Assembly (NCBI GenBank): GCA_949752745.1
Contig: OX457024.1
Span: 49,931,347-49,995,346 of the forward strand
Origin: Protula sp. h YS-2021
Taxonomy: Eukaryota > Annelida > Polychaeta > Sabellida > Serpulidae
Length of the DNA stretch: 64,000 nt
Direction of reading: 5' to 3'
Under the pieces are notes generated by a model, which saw only the letters and a program-made list of their open reading frames with translations, searched no databases and was not told the DNA's origin. The position numbers were made by a program, and so were the translations under genes. Of this stretch, positions 1-12,829 are shown piece by piece. Numbering within the stretch: the stretch's first letter is position 1; every line of letters starts with the position of its first letter.

Positions 1-999
1 ATAAATACCAAACAGCCTTACACACATAAAACAACTCAACAACTATATGTCGACTCCTGATAGGGGTAAACATACTTACAAGTACTTACCCATAGTCCCA
101 GTGCATTTGCATGGAGATATCAGCGATTCATAACTTGCACTTTCGTAACAAATTCTGCACACTCCCACAAGACTGCTGCAAATGGAAGTTAGTCTGCACT
201 GTCAGCACTGCGGAAATGTGGAATATCTTAGTGATGACATCTTGAAATCTTTATCGGATTACTGCACAACCAAACAGGACATTTATTTGCAGCTTGGAAC
301 CTTTTTAGGTTTATCTCTTATTCTGCAGACAACCCACACGAAAAGTGCATAAGATCATATCAGATCTCATATGATTTGGTACGACATTTCCGTAAAACAT
401 CGTATACAACCGTATACAAACTTATCCGTCGAAAGCAAGCATAATGAGAATCTCCAGGGACATGCTCATCAGCAATCATACAAACAAAACAAAACTAGAG
501 CGACCAGTGCACCCCACTATCACTGCACCCCAACATATCAAACACTTATTAGCCAGCCATTGTCATTTGTTGTGTAAACAAGACCGTTTTGTGGCAGCGT
601 AATAAAACACGAACTGGCACTGCCAGTTTATCATAATGCGGCAGACAGTTGGTTCAAATTGTAATTCTGTTATTAAACATTTTACATGCTCAACATTAAT
701 TTCATTTTTGACGAAAAATCCCAGCTAGTGTTCATTCCGACATCACAGCTGAACTAGAGCTGCCAATGCACACAAAACATGAGTACAGGCTTATATTACA
801 CACTTTCAATCGACACCTATTTAGTTTCTTGTTTTGTTTTGAACAAAAACAAATGTTTCCTCGACTAAACCCATAATTCTAAAAAAAAAAAATAAATTCC
901 TTTTTTCTCTTATTACTGAGAGAAAATATTAATTTCTACAGATATAACCTTAACTCATTGCCAAAAATTAACAAATACACAAAACAGATGGTGGTCACT
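1..999. other. AT-rich non-coding stretch
   Basis: I recognise no gene, repeat boundary or RNA here. The short open frames have no family resemblance. Confidence 0.5.
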
Positions 1000-1215
1000 A
1001 AAACAGATAGCACGTCTTTTAGTCCGAGTCTGGAAGGTGGCCGCCAAAACAGGTTTTATTGTAGATCCTTTTTATCCAGGTCTTAAAGTCGGTCACTACA
1101 AGTTTTACTGTACGTTACATTCTAATCCGGGTCTGGAAGGCAAGTTTGCAGTACGTCTTTTTATCCGAATCTGGAAGGGGTTACGACAAACAGTTCTTAC
1201 TTAGCATCTTTTTAT
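1000..1215 (-). repeat. Tandem array of the 'GTAAAACCTG' unit
   Basis: Read on the minus strand, this holds about four degenerate units of roughly 55 bp built on 'ccggataaaaaggacgta' followed by 'cagtaaaacctgtttt' and 'gaccaccttccag'. The same unit recurs on the + strand at about 39880-40000, 51380-51700, 58710-59090 and 62050-62350, where it forms part of a larger repeat family. Confidence 0.75.
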
Positions 1216-1959
1216 CCAGGTCCTGAAGGATCTGGATTTTTCTTTTCTTTTCTATTAAAGCATAATGAATCATTGTATTAAAAATTAAACCCTTGTTAAC
1301 CTTGCTTTAAAAAGGTAGTGGGTGGTTCGTTAAATGTTTCTAATAATTTTGTCCCTGCCCCTTTGTGCTATTAAGACGACTGACGTATTTAGACCCTTGA
1401 TTTAAATACAAGCATAACTCAAGAAATTTATCTTCATTATCGAAATTCTAAGATAGGGTCGTATATACGTGTTAGCCTAAGCTGATACATGGTTATCTCA
1501 AGTAACACACGGGCGCCGGACAAAAGTGCCCACCAGAACAGCCTCCTAGCCTCAGATGCTATCGCGCAATGAATATCAAGCCACAAAAAATGAAAATAAA
1601 TAAAAGCAAAAAAACTAACTCTACCTGGGCCTGAAAGACCTAGAGTTTTTTTAAGTGTTTTTCCTGTTTAATGCGAGAAAGACAACCCCCCCCCCCCCCC
1701 TCATTAACTAAAGTATAAACAGTATGCAGTTTTGAAAGGATTGGATGAAAACCTTCCGAACCTTGGCATTTTAAATTTCAAACTGCAGCAATTTATTTTT
1801 TGGCCAATTTGGTCAATTTTGGTAAAATGCCAAAAATTGGTTATGGCTGGGGAGGGACTTACCGAAGGAGCAATCGTGTGTAATATTCAAAACTCCCTAC
1901 CCCCTCCCTGGTAGTTTTCGAGAAAACATTGTCTAACAAACACACATGCATACAGACGA
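1216..1959. other. Non-coding, nothing recognised except a poly-C tract
   Basis: The only notable feature is a C homopolymer at about 1687-1700. The open frame at 1732-1914 has no recognisable family and is followed by repeats, so I do not call it a gene. Confidence 0.45.
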
Positions 1960-2460
1960 CGGATATTGCCTCTACTGATGTGATAAGACCAGGCCAACAA
2001 TGTCGGCTGGTCTAGAAATCAGAAGTATAATGAAAATAACTGCAATATATATTCTTATACTTGTGAAGTAACAAAACTCAACAGAGAAAAGTTTATGGCG
2101 GATACTGCCTCTACTGATGTGATGAGACTTGTGAAGTAACAAAACTGCAATGATTTCATTTTATTTACTGTCAAGCCTAATAAAATCTAGACCAGATAAA
2201 ACTGCAACATAGTCTTCCACTGTGTGAAGTTTTAAAACTGAAGGGAGAAAACTTATGGCAGAAGCTTGCACAGATTGCCCCATATGGGAGTCAGTATACA
2301 AGACTTTCAAGTATTTTCTTTTTCTAGGAACTGTCGGCATTTTTTCTCGATTCTGATGAAATCTAGACCAAGCACATATTCGTCTGCTGTGTGAAGTTAC
2401 TTAACTGAAGAAAACTTAATTGCAAAGAAGCCCGAACAACAAACGGTAGGTAACTGCTTA
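1960..2460. repeat. Degenerate tandem repeat, period about 165 bp
   Basis: The phrase 'ctgcctctactgatgtgat' occurs near 1967 and 2103. 'aaatctagaccag' or a close variant occurs near 2188 and 2351. 'gtgaagt' followed by 'aactgaag' or a variant recurs near 2064, 2225 and 2391. Together these give about three diverged units. Confidence 0.55.
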
Positions 2461-2799
2461 CGGACGGAAGGACATGCTGACAGGAATGGCCCTTAGCCAA
2501 TTTTGGTTGTCGGCCATGACGGAATTGTGTCGAACCGTAACGGTCATGATTAGAAAAATTATGATTCGAAAAGACTACATTAACTTTTGAGTTAACCTTA
2601 ATTATACTTATCGTTCGTTGTGTCTCCTTAGAAACCCCATTCCGAAATGCGGCAATTGGTAAACTGAAGCCTCAATATAATAATAAATGGACAACTATAT
2701 GTTGATGTAGAAAAGAGTATATTTTCATCATTGGAGTCAATTATGCACACTCACTTATAGGCGCAACTTGAGGCTCAGTGACGCAGGATCCCCGTGTAA

Positions 2800-3358
2800 C
2801 ACAAAATGCCATTGGATGGTGGTAAATTAATGAAATTGAAAACCCTACATTGCCTAAGAATTTTTTTATCGTTGCACATCTACAATTTATATATATTTTC
2901 ACTGCATAACATTTCAGAACACTAGATCGAATAGTTTCCGAAAACGCATCTGGACAAAATCTGTGCAAACATATATTTTTGAGAAGTCGTTTTTTTTTTA
3001 CAATTTTTGGCCGATTTCAAAAATAATGCGACGATGCACATGTACACTATATATATTTTCACTGCATAAAATTTCAGAACACTGGACTGAATAGTTTTGG
3101 AGAACTCGTCTGGACAAAACCTATCTAGCTAGCTAGCAAATTTCCTAAAAAAACAGCTATTTTTGACAACTCGTATTTTTGAGAATTTTTAGCCGATTTC
3201 AAAAATAATACGACGTTACACACTTTTAATATACGTTCTAATAGTATGCCAAAGGATAAAGCTATACGACAAATACTTTTCAAGATATAGCCCGGACACA
3301 AAAGCCGACAGAAAGAGGGACAGACGGACAAGCTGACACCTATATCCTACACGGTGGA
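2800..3358 (-). repeat. Degenerate Helitron-like short element with ~180-bp monomers
   Basis: On the minus strand the element begins at 3358 with TCCACCGTGTAGGATATAGG preceded by A. It then runs through a 'tccgtctgtcc' stretch and two to three decayed monomers that contain 'gaaaatatata' and 'aataatacgacgt'-like motifs (near 3220, 3045 and 2890). The start matches the better preserved elements at 37754 and 54300. No 3' end was recognised. Confidence 0.5.
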
Positions 3359-3429
3359 TAAAAATTCCAAGACGATAAATGGCTGTTCTGACGGATGTCA
3401 AAATTAAAATAATAATTAATTTCGAAACA

Positions 3430-3535
3430 TTTTTTCTACTTTCTGGCCACTTTTCAGTGTTTTTTCCTGAAATTTCCTGACTGCATTTCCTGACTTTTCA
3501 GGTTTTTCCTGACCTATGACCACCCTGTTTGTTTT
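3430..3535. repeat. 'TTTCCTGACTTTTCAGG' low-complexity repeat
   Basis: Several overlapping copies of 'tttcctga' and 'tttttcctgac' lie in about 100 bp and are followed by a T run. I see no coding potential. It is probably an old tandem repeat. Confidence 0.4.
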
Positions 3536-3539
3536 TTTT

Positions 3540-3790
3540 TTTTTTTCGCCGAAAATTTCAGCCAATTTTTTATGAATCACCAAAAGTAATAGCTCGGTGG
3601 GTAGTAATGCCTGCTACTTTTATTTAAAATTTCAATAGAGTAAGGATATTTTTCTGGAATTAATTTTGCAGAATTAGAATTTTACGAAGAAATTTTCGCC
3701 AATATTTCCGTCAATTTTGGCAAAAAGCAAAAAAAAATGAAATAGCCTTGTCGACACCAAAAATATGTTTTTTTTCGGACAGATTTCAAA
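3540..3790 (+). repeat. Fragment of the 'CGCCAAAAATTGGC' monomer family
   Basis: The pattern 'ttcgccaatatttccg', 'ggcaaaaa', 'agtaatgcctgctac' matches units that form long arrays at 21250-22480 and 53860-56960. It lies just downstream of the stop codon of the 210-codon minus-strand ORF. A minus-strand AATAAA lies inside it at 3624-3619, but in AT-rich repeat DNA this is weak evidence for a polyadenylation signal. Confidence 0.5.
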
Positions 3791-3818
3791 ACTCGCCGCG
3801 GAGCTTTATCACACAGTA

Positions 3819-4451
3819 TTACCTCTGACCGGAGCAATCAGACTGAATGTGATTTTGCGAACCAGTTCTTTCAGAAACAGCATTATCACTGGATAATATA
3901 ATTTCCTCAGTTTCAAGTAATTCATACTGTTCGCCAACATACATGCGTTCTCCATTCATTTCACTAATTCCTAGTTGTGACTCGCCCTTCATTTCGATTT
4001 TGATATTTTTCTCATACTCTTGTCTAGAACAAGATGTTGGCTTTTCGCCTACGAAACCGCCTACTGGAATGTCTGATTTGGTTGAACTGTAGGCATAATC
4101 TCGAGTACCAATACACTTTTTCGAACTTTTCCTCAAGCCAGATATTAAGTCAGTTGGCTGCTGAGTGCAAGGCGTACTGGATTCTAGTACACCGATGACG
4201 CGCTTGGTTTCAACTACATCAGTTCTTGTGTTTGATGAGCGCGAATAAATGTATGGGTTTTCTAAAGTAGACTTCGTTTTTGTGGGCTGTACACAGCTAC
4301 TTGCACTGGTCGAGCTGTATACTGTTGTGTTTTCATGCACATCTTGCGTGTTCACTTCACCAGATAATGCCTGGGTACTCTGCTCATCATCAACGGCATG
4401 AACGCTGATGGCCGAAGAGTCCTCAAAATTCTCATTCGCCAATGACATCAC
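3819..4451 (-). CDS. Hypothetical protein, probable terminal exon
   Basis: This is an uninterrupted frame of 210 codons in a region where other frames are full of stops. I do not recognise the family. The product is rich in Ser, Thr, Glu and Gln, has no membrane segment, and contains tyrosine-centred stretches such as NPYIYSRSS near residue 66 and RMYVGEQYELLETEE near residue 170. It looks like a disordered region or a receptor cytoplasmic tail. Directly before the first codon (GTG) the minus strand reads 'cttgtttag', which fits a splice acceptor, and the in-frame TAG there means coding cannot continue upstream without splicing. I therefore read it as the last exon of a minus-strand gene whose earlier exons I could not find. 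The frame ends in a TAA at 3819-3821. A non-coding open frame remains possible. Confidence 0.45.
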   Translation of the reverse strand: MMSLANENFEDSSAISVHAVDDEQSTQALSGEVNTQDVHENTTVYSSTSASSCVQPTKTKSTLENPYIYSRSSNTRTDVVETKRVIGVLESSTPCTQQPTDLISGLRKSSKKCIGTRDYAYSSTKSDIPVGGFVGEKPTSCSRQEYEKNIKIEMKGESQLGISEMNGERMYVGEQYELLETEEIILSSDNAVSERTGSQNHIQSDCSGQR

Positions 4452-4762
4452 CTAAACAAGATTGCCCATGGCCAATGTCCCAGCTCGCAAATGCGGATGT
4501 TAAGAAATATAACACATAATTGGAACCTTCAAACAAAATTTCACGACTTCTTTTCAACCCAGTATGGGCTCTGTCGTCTTTCCAACCGCCCGCCCTCTGT
4601 AAAATTTTATTCTTTGCTACTTCTCTTTCAGTTTTCATCGTATCGCAGTAAAACTGTGTGGAAATATGGCCTACTTAGGGTGATAAATGTCCATTATTTT
4701 AGTAGAGTAACAACGACAGATGCCGTCAGGGTAACAAGAAACGAACTGACACTGCGATACTA

Positions 4763-5289
4763 TAAAACAAGCATGTCCAAGGACATGACCCAGCCGAGTT
4801 ACCAAACAAGGAAAGAGAGAAAAACTCTGAAACGAATACTGTTAGGCCAAAAAAAAAAAAAAAAAACGAAGAACTTAGTTTCCAAACGTAACTTTTTCAT
4901 AATTTAAATACACAAAAACGAGTTTTCCCGGGTGGAAACTACCCGAAATGGGATGTTGGACAGGCTGGGTTTTGACGATTCACGTATTTACCGACATTTA
5001 CACAATTTTACCAAAAATTTTAAATTCCAGGTGGAGAATCACAAAAAAAATTTTAAAATTCCACCATTTCGGCATTTTTTTTTTTTTGTCACTTGCAAAA
5101 AAAGGCAAAGTCCAGCTGGAGAAGCACCTAAGAAACTTTCGATTAAAACTTTATAACTGTTTGAAAAAGACTGAGAGAAATGAATGGTTTGACAATTCAG
5201 TTATTTACTACCATTTATTCCAGTTTTTGCCAAACTTTAAAGTTCCGCCATTTCGGCAGTTTTTGGAGAACCGCGAAAAAAAATAACCT
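4763..5289 (+). repeat. Interspersed repeat, + copy (partner at 46280-46770)
   Basis: It starts 'ataaaacaagcatgtcca' and shares most of its length with the reverse complement of 46280-46770: 'caaggacatgacccagccga', 'gagaaaaactctgaaacgaa', then 'gagaaatgaatggtttgac' and 'ccgccatttcggcag'. The head resembles short sequences at 5417 and 18003, so it is a family with a conserved end. I found no TSD. Confidence 0.8.
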
Positions 5290-5410
5290 GATTTTGTTCA
5301 TACTGACGGGAAGCAGTGCTGCCACTCCGTATTTTGCAAAAAAGAGTCGATTAGAGCCTAAAAAAGAGTGATCGACTTCGAAAAAAAAAAGAGTTAAAAA
5401 GAGTATTTAA

Positions 5411-6200
5411 AATTTAAAACAAGAATGTCCAGGGACATTGTGACCAGCCGAGTGCAGAGCAATATTACGTAAACTAACTTTTGATGTAATTGTCTTGTAT
5501 CTGTTCAGTCGACAGTCAAGTAGTGCTTCAGATTTAGCACGCCCACGGCGCGTAAAAATTTTGGCGGGCGCGTCAAAATACAGACTGACGCGCCCATGGG
5601 CGAGTTGAAAAATACAATATATATGAATTTTTTTACGAAATTTATGAAGCTAACTCCATCACGGGCGCGTCAAAATACAGATGATCCGACTTGAACTGTA
5701 GCAGCCTTAGGGTTTTTGCTGAACGTACACACACACATATACACAGACGACGGACAAATAGTCAGAGGCTAAGTCAGCAGGATCGAATTCACCAGAACAG
5801 CATACACTCGTTCCATATATATATATTTATTTATAACCTAAAACACTTTTAAAGCAAATAATTAAAAATCTTGATATTAGGGTGTTGTGACGATAAATAA
5901 AATTACAGATTTTTTGTGCACATTTGAAAGATGCATATTTGACAAAAACAGGAAACAATACGAAACCTTGTGGAAAAAAGAGTAAAAAAGAGGTTTCTAA
6001 GAGAAATGCATGAAAAAAGAGTAAAAAAAAGGACAAAAACACAAAAGTGCGAAAAAAAAGAGTAACTCTTTTTTAAAAGAGTGATGTTGCAGCACTGGGG
6101 AAGGCGCACTATGCATTTTACGATGTTGTGTTAAAAAGCACACTACAATGCATACCGAATTAAGTCTGACTCGGGTACGTTTTTGCCCTAAATTCATTTG
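5411..6200. other. Repeat-rich non-coding stretch
   Basis: It contains a second repeat head at 5417-5455 ('aagaatgtccagggacattg'), a 'ggcgcgtcaaaatacag' motif repeated near 5567 and 5667, and A-rich 'aaaaaagagtaaaaaa' tracts at 5340-5400 and 5970-6080. No gene is recognised. Confidence 0.45.
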
Positions 6201-6559
6201 AAGACCTTACGACCGGGGACCTTGTGGTCGGAGACATATTGTCGTCGTAAATTGCACCACAAATTTTGCTTTGGGAACGTTTTGGCCCTAAATTCATTTG
6301 CGGACCTTCTGGGGGGGGGGGGTGTGGGGGGGTACTTAATGGCGGTGACCTTATAGCCGGTGCGATAAAGCGTTAATATATGTTATATTTTTCGCTTTGG
6401 GATATTATGGCCCTAAATTAATTTGGGGTCCTTAAGGCAGGGGCATTACAGCCGCGGACCTAATGAAGGGTACTTTCTGCCCTAGGAACTTGTAGCCGGG
6501 GACGTCTTGTCCCGGATTTAACAATGACAAATGGCTGTATGTGAAGTGGTGCGGACAAA

Positions 6560-6815
6560 ATATCACACAATTGCTAAGTCCAACGTACCTTTTGGCAATG
6601 TTTGAAAATTTGTCCTTTTGTCAATTTTTCACCGATTTCAAAAATAATACTACGATGCATATTTACAATATATATATTTTCATGGTATAAAAAACAAGAA
6701 CCGTGGCTCAACCAGTTTTTGAGAATTTGCGCGGACAAAACCATGTGATTCCGGTGGGTTGACAGACAGAAAGACGGACATGCTCACAGCTATATCCCTG
6801 GTTTACACGAGGAAG
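6560..6815 (-). repeat. Degenerate Helitron-like end with one monomer
   Basis: Read on the minus strand, 'TCCTCGTGTAAACCAGGGAT' is followed by 'atgtccgtctttctgtctg' and then one monomer with 'gaaaatatatatattgtaaa' and 'gcatcgtagtattattttt'. The layout is the same as at 37754 and 54300 but far more decayed. A poly-G tract lies at 6822-6837. Confidence 0.5.
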
Positions 6816-6993
6816 GGAGGGGGGGGGGGGGGGGGGTTCGAGGGGAGGGTTGGCGGTAGTGCTGGGAACTCGCACCCGAATTGGTATTCGAGTACTCGCT
6901 CAACTTTTCCGAGTATATTCCAGTAATATTCGAGTATTTTGTCTTTGTCATACACGCCATTCTCTCCCCCCCCCCCCACCCCCTCGTACATTT

Positions 6994-7351
6994 ATAAGCC
7001 AAATCACACTTTGGGTGTTTCGAACAAAATGCGCAAGAATTTTGAACTTCGACTGCGAGGGAAGCGGGTAAAATATGAAAGAAAAAATATGGAAGAAATA
7101 GCGCAAAAACAGCTCATACTCGGAACACAAAAGAAATTGAAACTATTTATTAAAACTTTTAATAGATTTTAAAATAACATACGGGTTGTTAAAAACCCGA
7201 CTGCTCTTTGGTGCAAGAGAAATTTGACACTTAGGCGAAATCTCTATCATTTCTTTCATTTTTACCCTGTTATTATTATTATTTATTTATTTTTTCGAAA
7301 CGCAGAATCTTTCGTATTTTTACTGGGAAGGCCCAGTGTGATCTGGCTTAT
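6994..7351. mobile_element. Foldback MITE, 'ATAAGCCAAATCACACTTTG' ends
   Basis: The left end reads ATAAGCCAAATCACACTTTG and the right end reads 'cccagtgtgatctggcttat', which is its imperfect reverse complement. The arms continue inward as 'aatgcgcaagaattttgaa' with 'gaaagaa' tracts, and their complements appear on the right side. Other copies lie at 18957-19294, 35529-35790 and 37608-38866, and a single end lies at about 7552-7600. There is no coding capacity. Confidence 0.8.
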
Positions 7352-8102
7352 GCCAACCGAATTCGGTCAAAACGCATACACATTCGCAAAAGTCTTGGTA
7401 CGGAGTTGACTACGTTTATTAGCCGATTCGCATTTAGAATTTTGCCAAAAGATTTGGCGTTGTAACCAATAAGGGGCAAAAAAAGAAATAACAGGAAAAA
7501 AAACTAGAAAAAATCAACAAAATTCTGCTGGAAACAAGTGGGCTATAAGCCAAATCACACTTTGGGTGTTCCAAATAAAAATGCGGCCAATTTTACAATA
7601 TCAGTGTTGTATTTCCATCTCATAAAACTGGGTTAGTGTAACTGAAACATTTCTGAAATTCCAAAGGCGGGTTTAAAAATAGGGCATCTCTCATAGATAC
7701 AGTTAAAATGCTGATAACGCCCGGTTTGTGTAAATTGGTTCCCACAAGCCACTCTGCAACAACAACAATTCTAATGTCTCTTTTATCAATAAATGTACTA
7801 ATTCATAGAAGACAAATATTTACTAAGATTTAATCAAGACAATTATAAATACAATAAAATAACACAATAAAAATACATTTTGAAAGGCTATGTAAATATT
7901 AACAATTACATTTTACTATAAAATATCTACATAGATATCTTTATAACATTAGTTTTCTAATCTTTAACGTACGAATTCATCAGATCTGTTTTGTAATATT
8001 CTTAAACTGCAAAACGGATCTACAAGATTGAGGTTTTGCAATTAAATGTTATATAACTTAACACCACTTAATGACACATAAAACGAATTCAATTTTGTTC
8101 TA

Positions 8103-9338
<1,236 letters not shown>

Positions 9339-9516
9339 GGGATAGAAGGAGAGTTTTGGGCCACCTCCCTCTCCCCCTGCCCTACCCCAAATTTTGTGAT
9401 TTTTGCATATTTATCCGTTTCAGACGATTCTGAACGTTTTTGTTTTTTTTTACCCCAGAAGCCCCCCTTCCCCCACCGTGGGGATATTTTGTGATTTTTG
9501 CATAGTTATCCGTTTC

Positions 9517-9625
9517 AACAACAATAACAACAGCAACAACATCGGCAATAACAGCAACAACAGCAGCAACAACAACAAAAGCAACGGCAACAGCAACAAC
9601 AACAACAACAGCAGCAACAACAATG
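9517..9625 (+). repeat. CAA/CAG-rich tract
   Basis: Imperfect CAA, CAG and CAT triplets. The Asn- and Ser-rich open frame across it is a product of the repeat. Confidence 0.9.
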
Positions 9626-9809
9626 GCATGCCCTCTCCTACATGGTGGAAGAACCATGAAACGTTACAGCTGTCCTGTGACTAAACATCACATGTCAGCA
9701 TTTGGCAATATTGGCACATGCGTTATATCTGCATCCGCCTACGCTGTTTACACAGTTCAAAGTTGGTCAGTTCAGCAAACATAAAGTCTACAGCGATCGG
9801 ATTGAAAAT

Positions 9810-10090
9810 ATCATCATATTTCACAAAAATAAAGTCTTGCTGAACGTTTTAGTGAAAGAATGGTTAAATCAGTCAAGTACTTTTAAAGTTATGCGCTGTT
9901 GAAGTTGTCATGCCTTACCTGCTAGCCATATGGTAAAATATCTATATAGATGCGATTGAACATATCATCCATATTTCACAAAGATAAAGTCTTGGTAAAC
10001 CGTTTGGTGAAAGAATGGTTCAAATCGGTCCAGCAGTTTTAAAGTTATGTGCTGTTGAAGTTGTCATGCCCTATATGCCAGCCATATGCT
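9810..10090 (+). repeat. Direct duplication of a ~120-bp unit
   Basis: Two copies share 'catatttcacaaa', 'ataaagtcttg', 'gtgaaagaatggtt' and 'gttgaagttgtcatgcc', followed by 'agccatatg'. The same unit occurs in reverse orientation at about 32440-32535. Confidence 0.8.
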
Positions 10091-11124
10091 AAAATATTTT
10101 CCCACGAGACGTGGGAAAGTCAGGTGGCCCAGTTCTCTCTTGATATATGTTATGCTTGGCCCAGTTCTCTCCTCTTATAGTTCAGGCTTGGCTCAGTTCT
10201 CTCGTCCCATGAATTTTCCCACGAGGTGGGGGGAGGGGAGGAGGTAGTCATTCCATGACACATTACAGGCTCATGTGTCATGTCAGCCTGATTCAGGTCC
10301 GTGGGTGAAAAACCATCACGCGTCCGTTTCACAATTATGTGAGTCTGGCTCACTCTAGTTTTTCTGGAAAAAGACTGATGTGTCTAAGCATCTCAATATT
10401 GCTTCATATTTACATATCCGTATACACAAACGCCTAGTACTTTTTCAGTACAGCTTTACATTTCTGTGATGTAACTTCTGCGCGTGGACCTTGTGGTAAG
10501 GTCTTTTTTAAGCCTTATCGGAATGAGAACTGTTAAAAATGGCTATGGATATATGTAAAAGGTTTTGTTAACAAGAAAACTTTATTCCATCCGGGAGTTG
10601 TTCAGAATTTCCTGAAACGGATAAATATGGAAAAATTCATAGTACACAAGGATGGTGGTTGGAGTGAGAACCGTTTAAAGCAAAAAATGGCTATGGATAT
10701 ATGTAAAAGGTTTTTTTTACAAGATAGTAAAGGAAACTTTTGGATTTATCCCATCTGGAAGTTCCTCAGAATTTACTGAACGAATAAAAAAATCATATTG
10801 CACAATGATAGCGGCTGGAGGCGATTGAACGTGTGCACTTTGAACGCGTTACGAGCTTCAATCTATGCCTGTGCCGTGGTCAACTTTCAAGGTAATAACA
10901 ATATCAGTATTCGTTTTGGGTGAATTTGTAAAGACAACAGAGCGCACGAACACAGATTCATCTGTAAAAAATCGTCTACGGTCTTTTAAGTGCCACCAGC
11001 TGATATGAAGGAAGGTACAGCTGGTATGCCTGTTGTTGAATGTTGTTTTTAAGTAGCTGACAAAGGAGAGTCTTTCACACCCCGAGTGATATTGAATTTC
11101 TTTAAACTTGTCGACTTTCCTTTT

Positions 11125-11560
11125 TCAGCCCTCAGCCAAATTTTTGGCTGAGGGCTATTGCTATCGGTTAGTCCGTCCGTCCATCCGTCTGTCCGTCTGT
11201 CCCTCCATTAACATTTGGGGTGCTACATTTTGTACGCAGCAAAACGTTAAGCTTCCGTGGTCGGATGATTTTCAGATTTTACACAGTGGAAGAATGTATA
11301 TTATAGGTGTGCAACGTTAAAGTTTCAGTTTGATCTAACAAAAATTGTCGAAATTATGACCCTCTGAACTCAGGCAATTTTTCGGGTATAGCACTGTCAT
11401 ACAGGTGACTTTGTACGCGTCACCTCGACGTGAACGATTTGATGTAAGGCGTTGAAACCGCAGTGAAAGAATGTACATTTAAAATGTGTGATGTCAGGGT
11501 TTGAGTGTGATCGATCAAAAATGGCGCTGGCTGGGGCCTTTGTATCTCTGATGTCTGTTT
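11125..11560 (+). repeat. Helitron-like short element, variant head
   Basis: It begins with the hairpin CCCTCAGCCAAATTTTTGGC plus TGAGGG, then 'gtccgtccgtccatccgtc'. Two monomer-like stretches follow, including 'ggtgtgcaacgttaaagttt' then 'cagtttgatct'. That phrase also occurs in the monomers at 54460, which ties this element to the same superfamily. Confidence 0.6.
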
Positions 11561-11911
11561 TTCTTCTTTGCTGCTATGACAATAGTTTCCATACAACCAG
11601 ACATTTTTAATCTATATTTCATATTACGCCTGCACACATGTGAGTCGGATTCAGGTTTAGTTAATCTGGTCATGGGATGAGAAATGATTGCTGTGTCTAA
11701 ATATCATTTGTCTGCTCATGAATCAGAGGGAGGGGGGTCGAAAAATGTTCAGAACTGCCTGAAACGTGTAAATATGCAAAATTACAAAAATTTTCCCACG
11801 GTAGTGTGGTGTCGGGAGGTCAAAAAAACAAAAATTTCAGAATCGTCTGAAACGGATAAATATGCAAAAATCACAAAATTTTCCCACCGTCCAGAACTCT
11901 TATTCTATCCC

Positions 11912-11930
11912 AATTAAGTTAGGAAACTGA
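11912..11930. other. Right boundary of the 2.6-kb insertion
   Basis: Retrotransposon sequence resumes here ('aattaagttaggaaactgac', encoding part of the NYRSVS block on the minus strand). This junction, with 9338, fixes the edges of the insertion. Confidence 0.6.
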
Positions 11931-12825
11931 CCTATAATTAGTAAGCGTTTTATTGTTTCCTGGTTTAAAAAGGGGAACAATTTTACTTATTTTTATTTTA
12001 CCATACTCAAAAGCTTTGTTAAAAATATATGAAAAGTGTAGGCTATAAACTCGCTAATCCCTTTAACAATAACTATATCTATACCATCGTAACCTCAGGA
12101 TGTTTTACGATCAAAATCATTTATCACGGTCCGTATTTCTTTTTTACTAGTAAGTGCGATGCACATAGAATTAATAGCATTAAAATCAGTTAACATTGTA
12201 TCTTTACATTCACTAATATTTTTAGCAAGATTAGGGCCTACATTAGCAAAGAAACTATTAAACCCAAATACAATATTTCCCACTATCATTGTCAAATGAC
12301 TCGGGATATGAAGAACTCGTTTTCTCTTTCTTAATACATTTGTTCATCACTTGCCATGTTATTTTTCTTATCATTTTTATGATCGATAAGTAAACTGCTA
12401 TAATGGCTGCTCTCGACTTTTTGTAATATTGGTGTTAACTTATTTTTGTATGTTTTATACCTTGTTCTGACCTTCTCTGTTTTTAAATGAACAGACTTCC
12501 TACACAATTTTTCCTTATAGCTTTAATTAACCCCGAGGTAGGTCATGGTTTTTCAACATTTTTATTTCACATCTAACTCTTTTTACTGGACTATACAAGT
12601 CATAAAGTGTCTTATCTTATCAATAAAGAATTCGAAAGACTTTTTCACATCTTCTTGAGTTAAAACTTCAGACAAGTCTATTTCTTTAATTGAATCAACA
12701 AACTTATTTACGTTAGTTTCTCGAACATCTCTAACATTTACATATTTAATCCTATAAGAAAGACAAACATTATATGAACAAAACATGAAAACTGGTAAAT
12801 AATCAATTATATCTGAAATCAGCAA
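11912..12825 (-). pseudogene. Reverse transcriptase, N-terminal part (non-LTR element)
   Basis: The frame at 12295-12095 reads FNSFFANVGPNLAKNI and later SKKEIRTVINDFD, which is typical of the fingers region of CR1/L2 reverse transcriptase. A later stretch near 11970-11925 reads KIVPLFKPGNNKTLTNYRSV, matching the family motif around 'P-[IL]-[FY]-K-x-G-[ND]'. The domain is cut at 11911 by the insertion and resumes at 9338. Confidence 0.75.
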
Positions 12826-12829
12826 ACCC

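Larger units (their letters stand above)
9339..11911. mobile_element. 2.6-kb insertion with inverted ends inside the retrotransposon
   Basis: The left edge reads GGGATAGAAGGAGAGTTTTG and the right edge, on the opposite strand, reads GGGATAGAATAAGAGTTCTG. These are imperfect terminal inverted repeats of about 20 bp. The segment splits the reverse-transcriptase frame between 'NYRSVS' and 'LPQFLK', so it is a later insertion. The interior has no transposase. It holds units of 'attttgtgatttttgcata' with 'tttcagacgattctgaac', a CAA-rich tract and a direct duplication at 9820-10090. The flanks TAACTTAATT and TACTTTACTT (minus-strand sense) match at 7 of 10 positions, too weak for a target duplication. 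Confidence 0.7.

Noticed and set aside
9382..9684. Asn/Ser-rich + frame and Val/Ala-rich minus frame
   Set aside because: Both come from the CAA-rich tract inside a mobile insertion.
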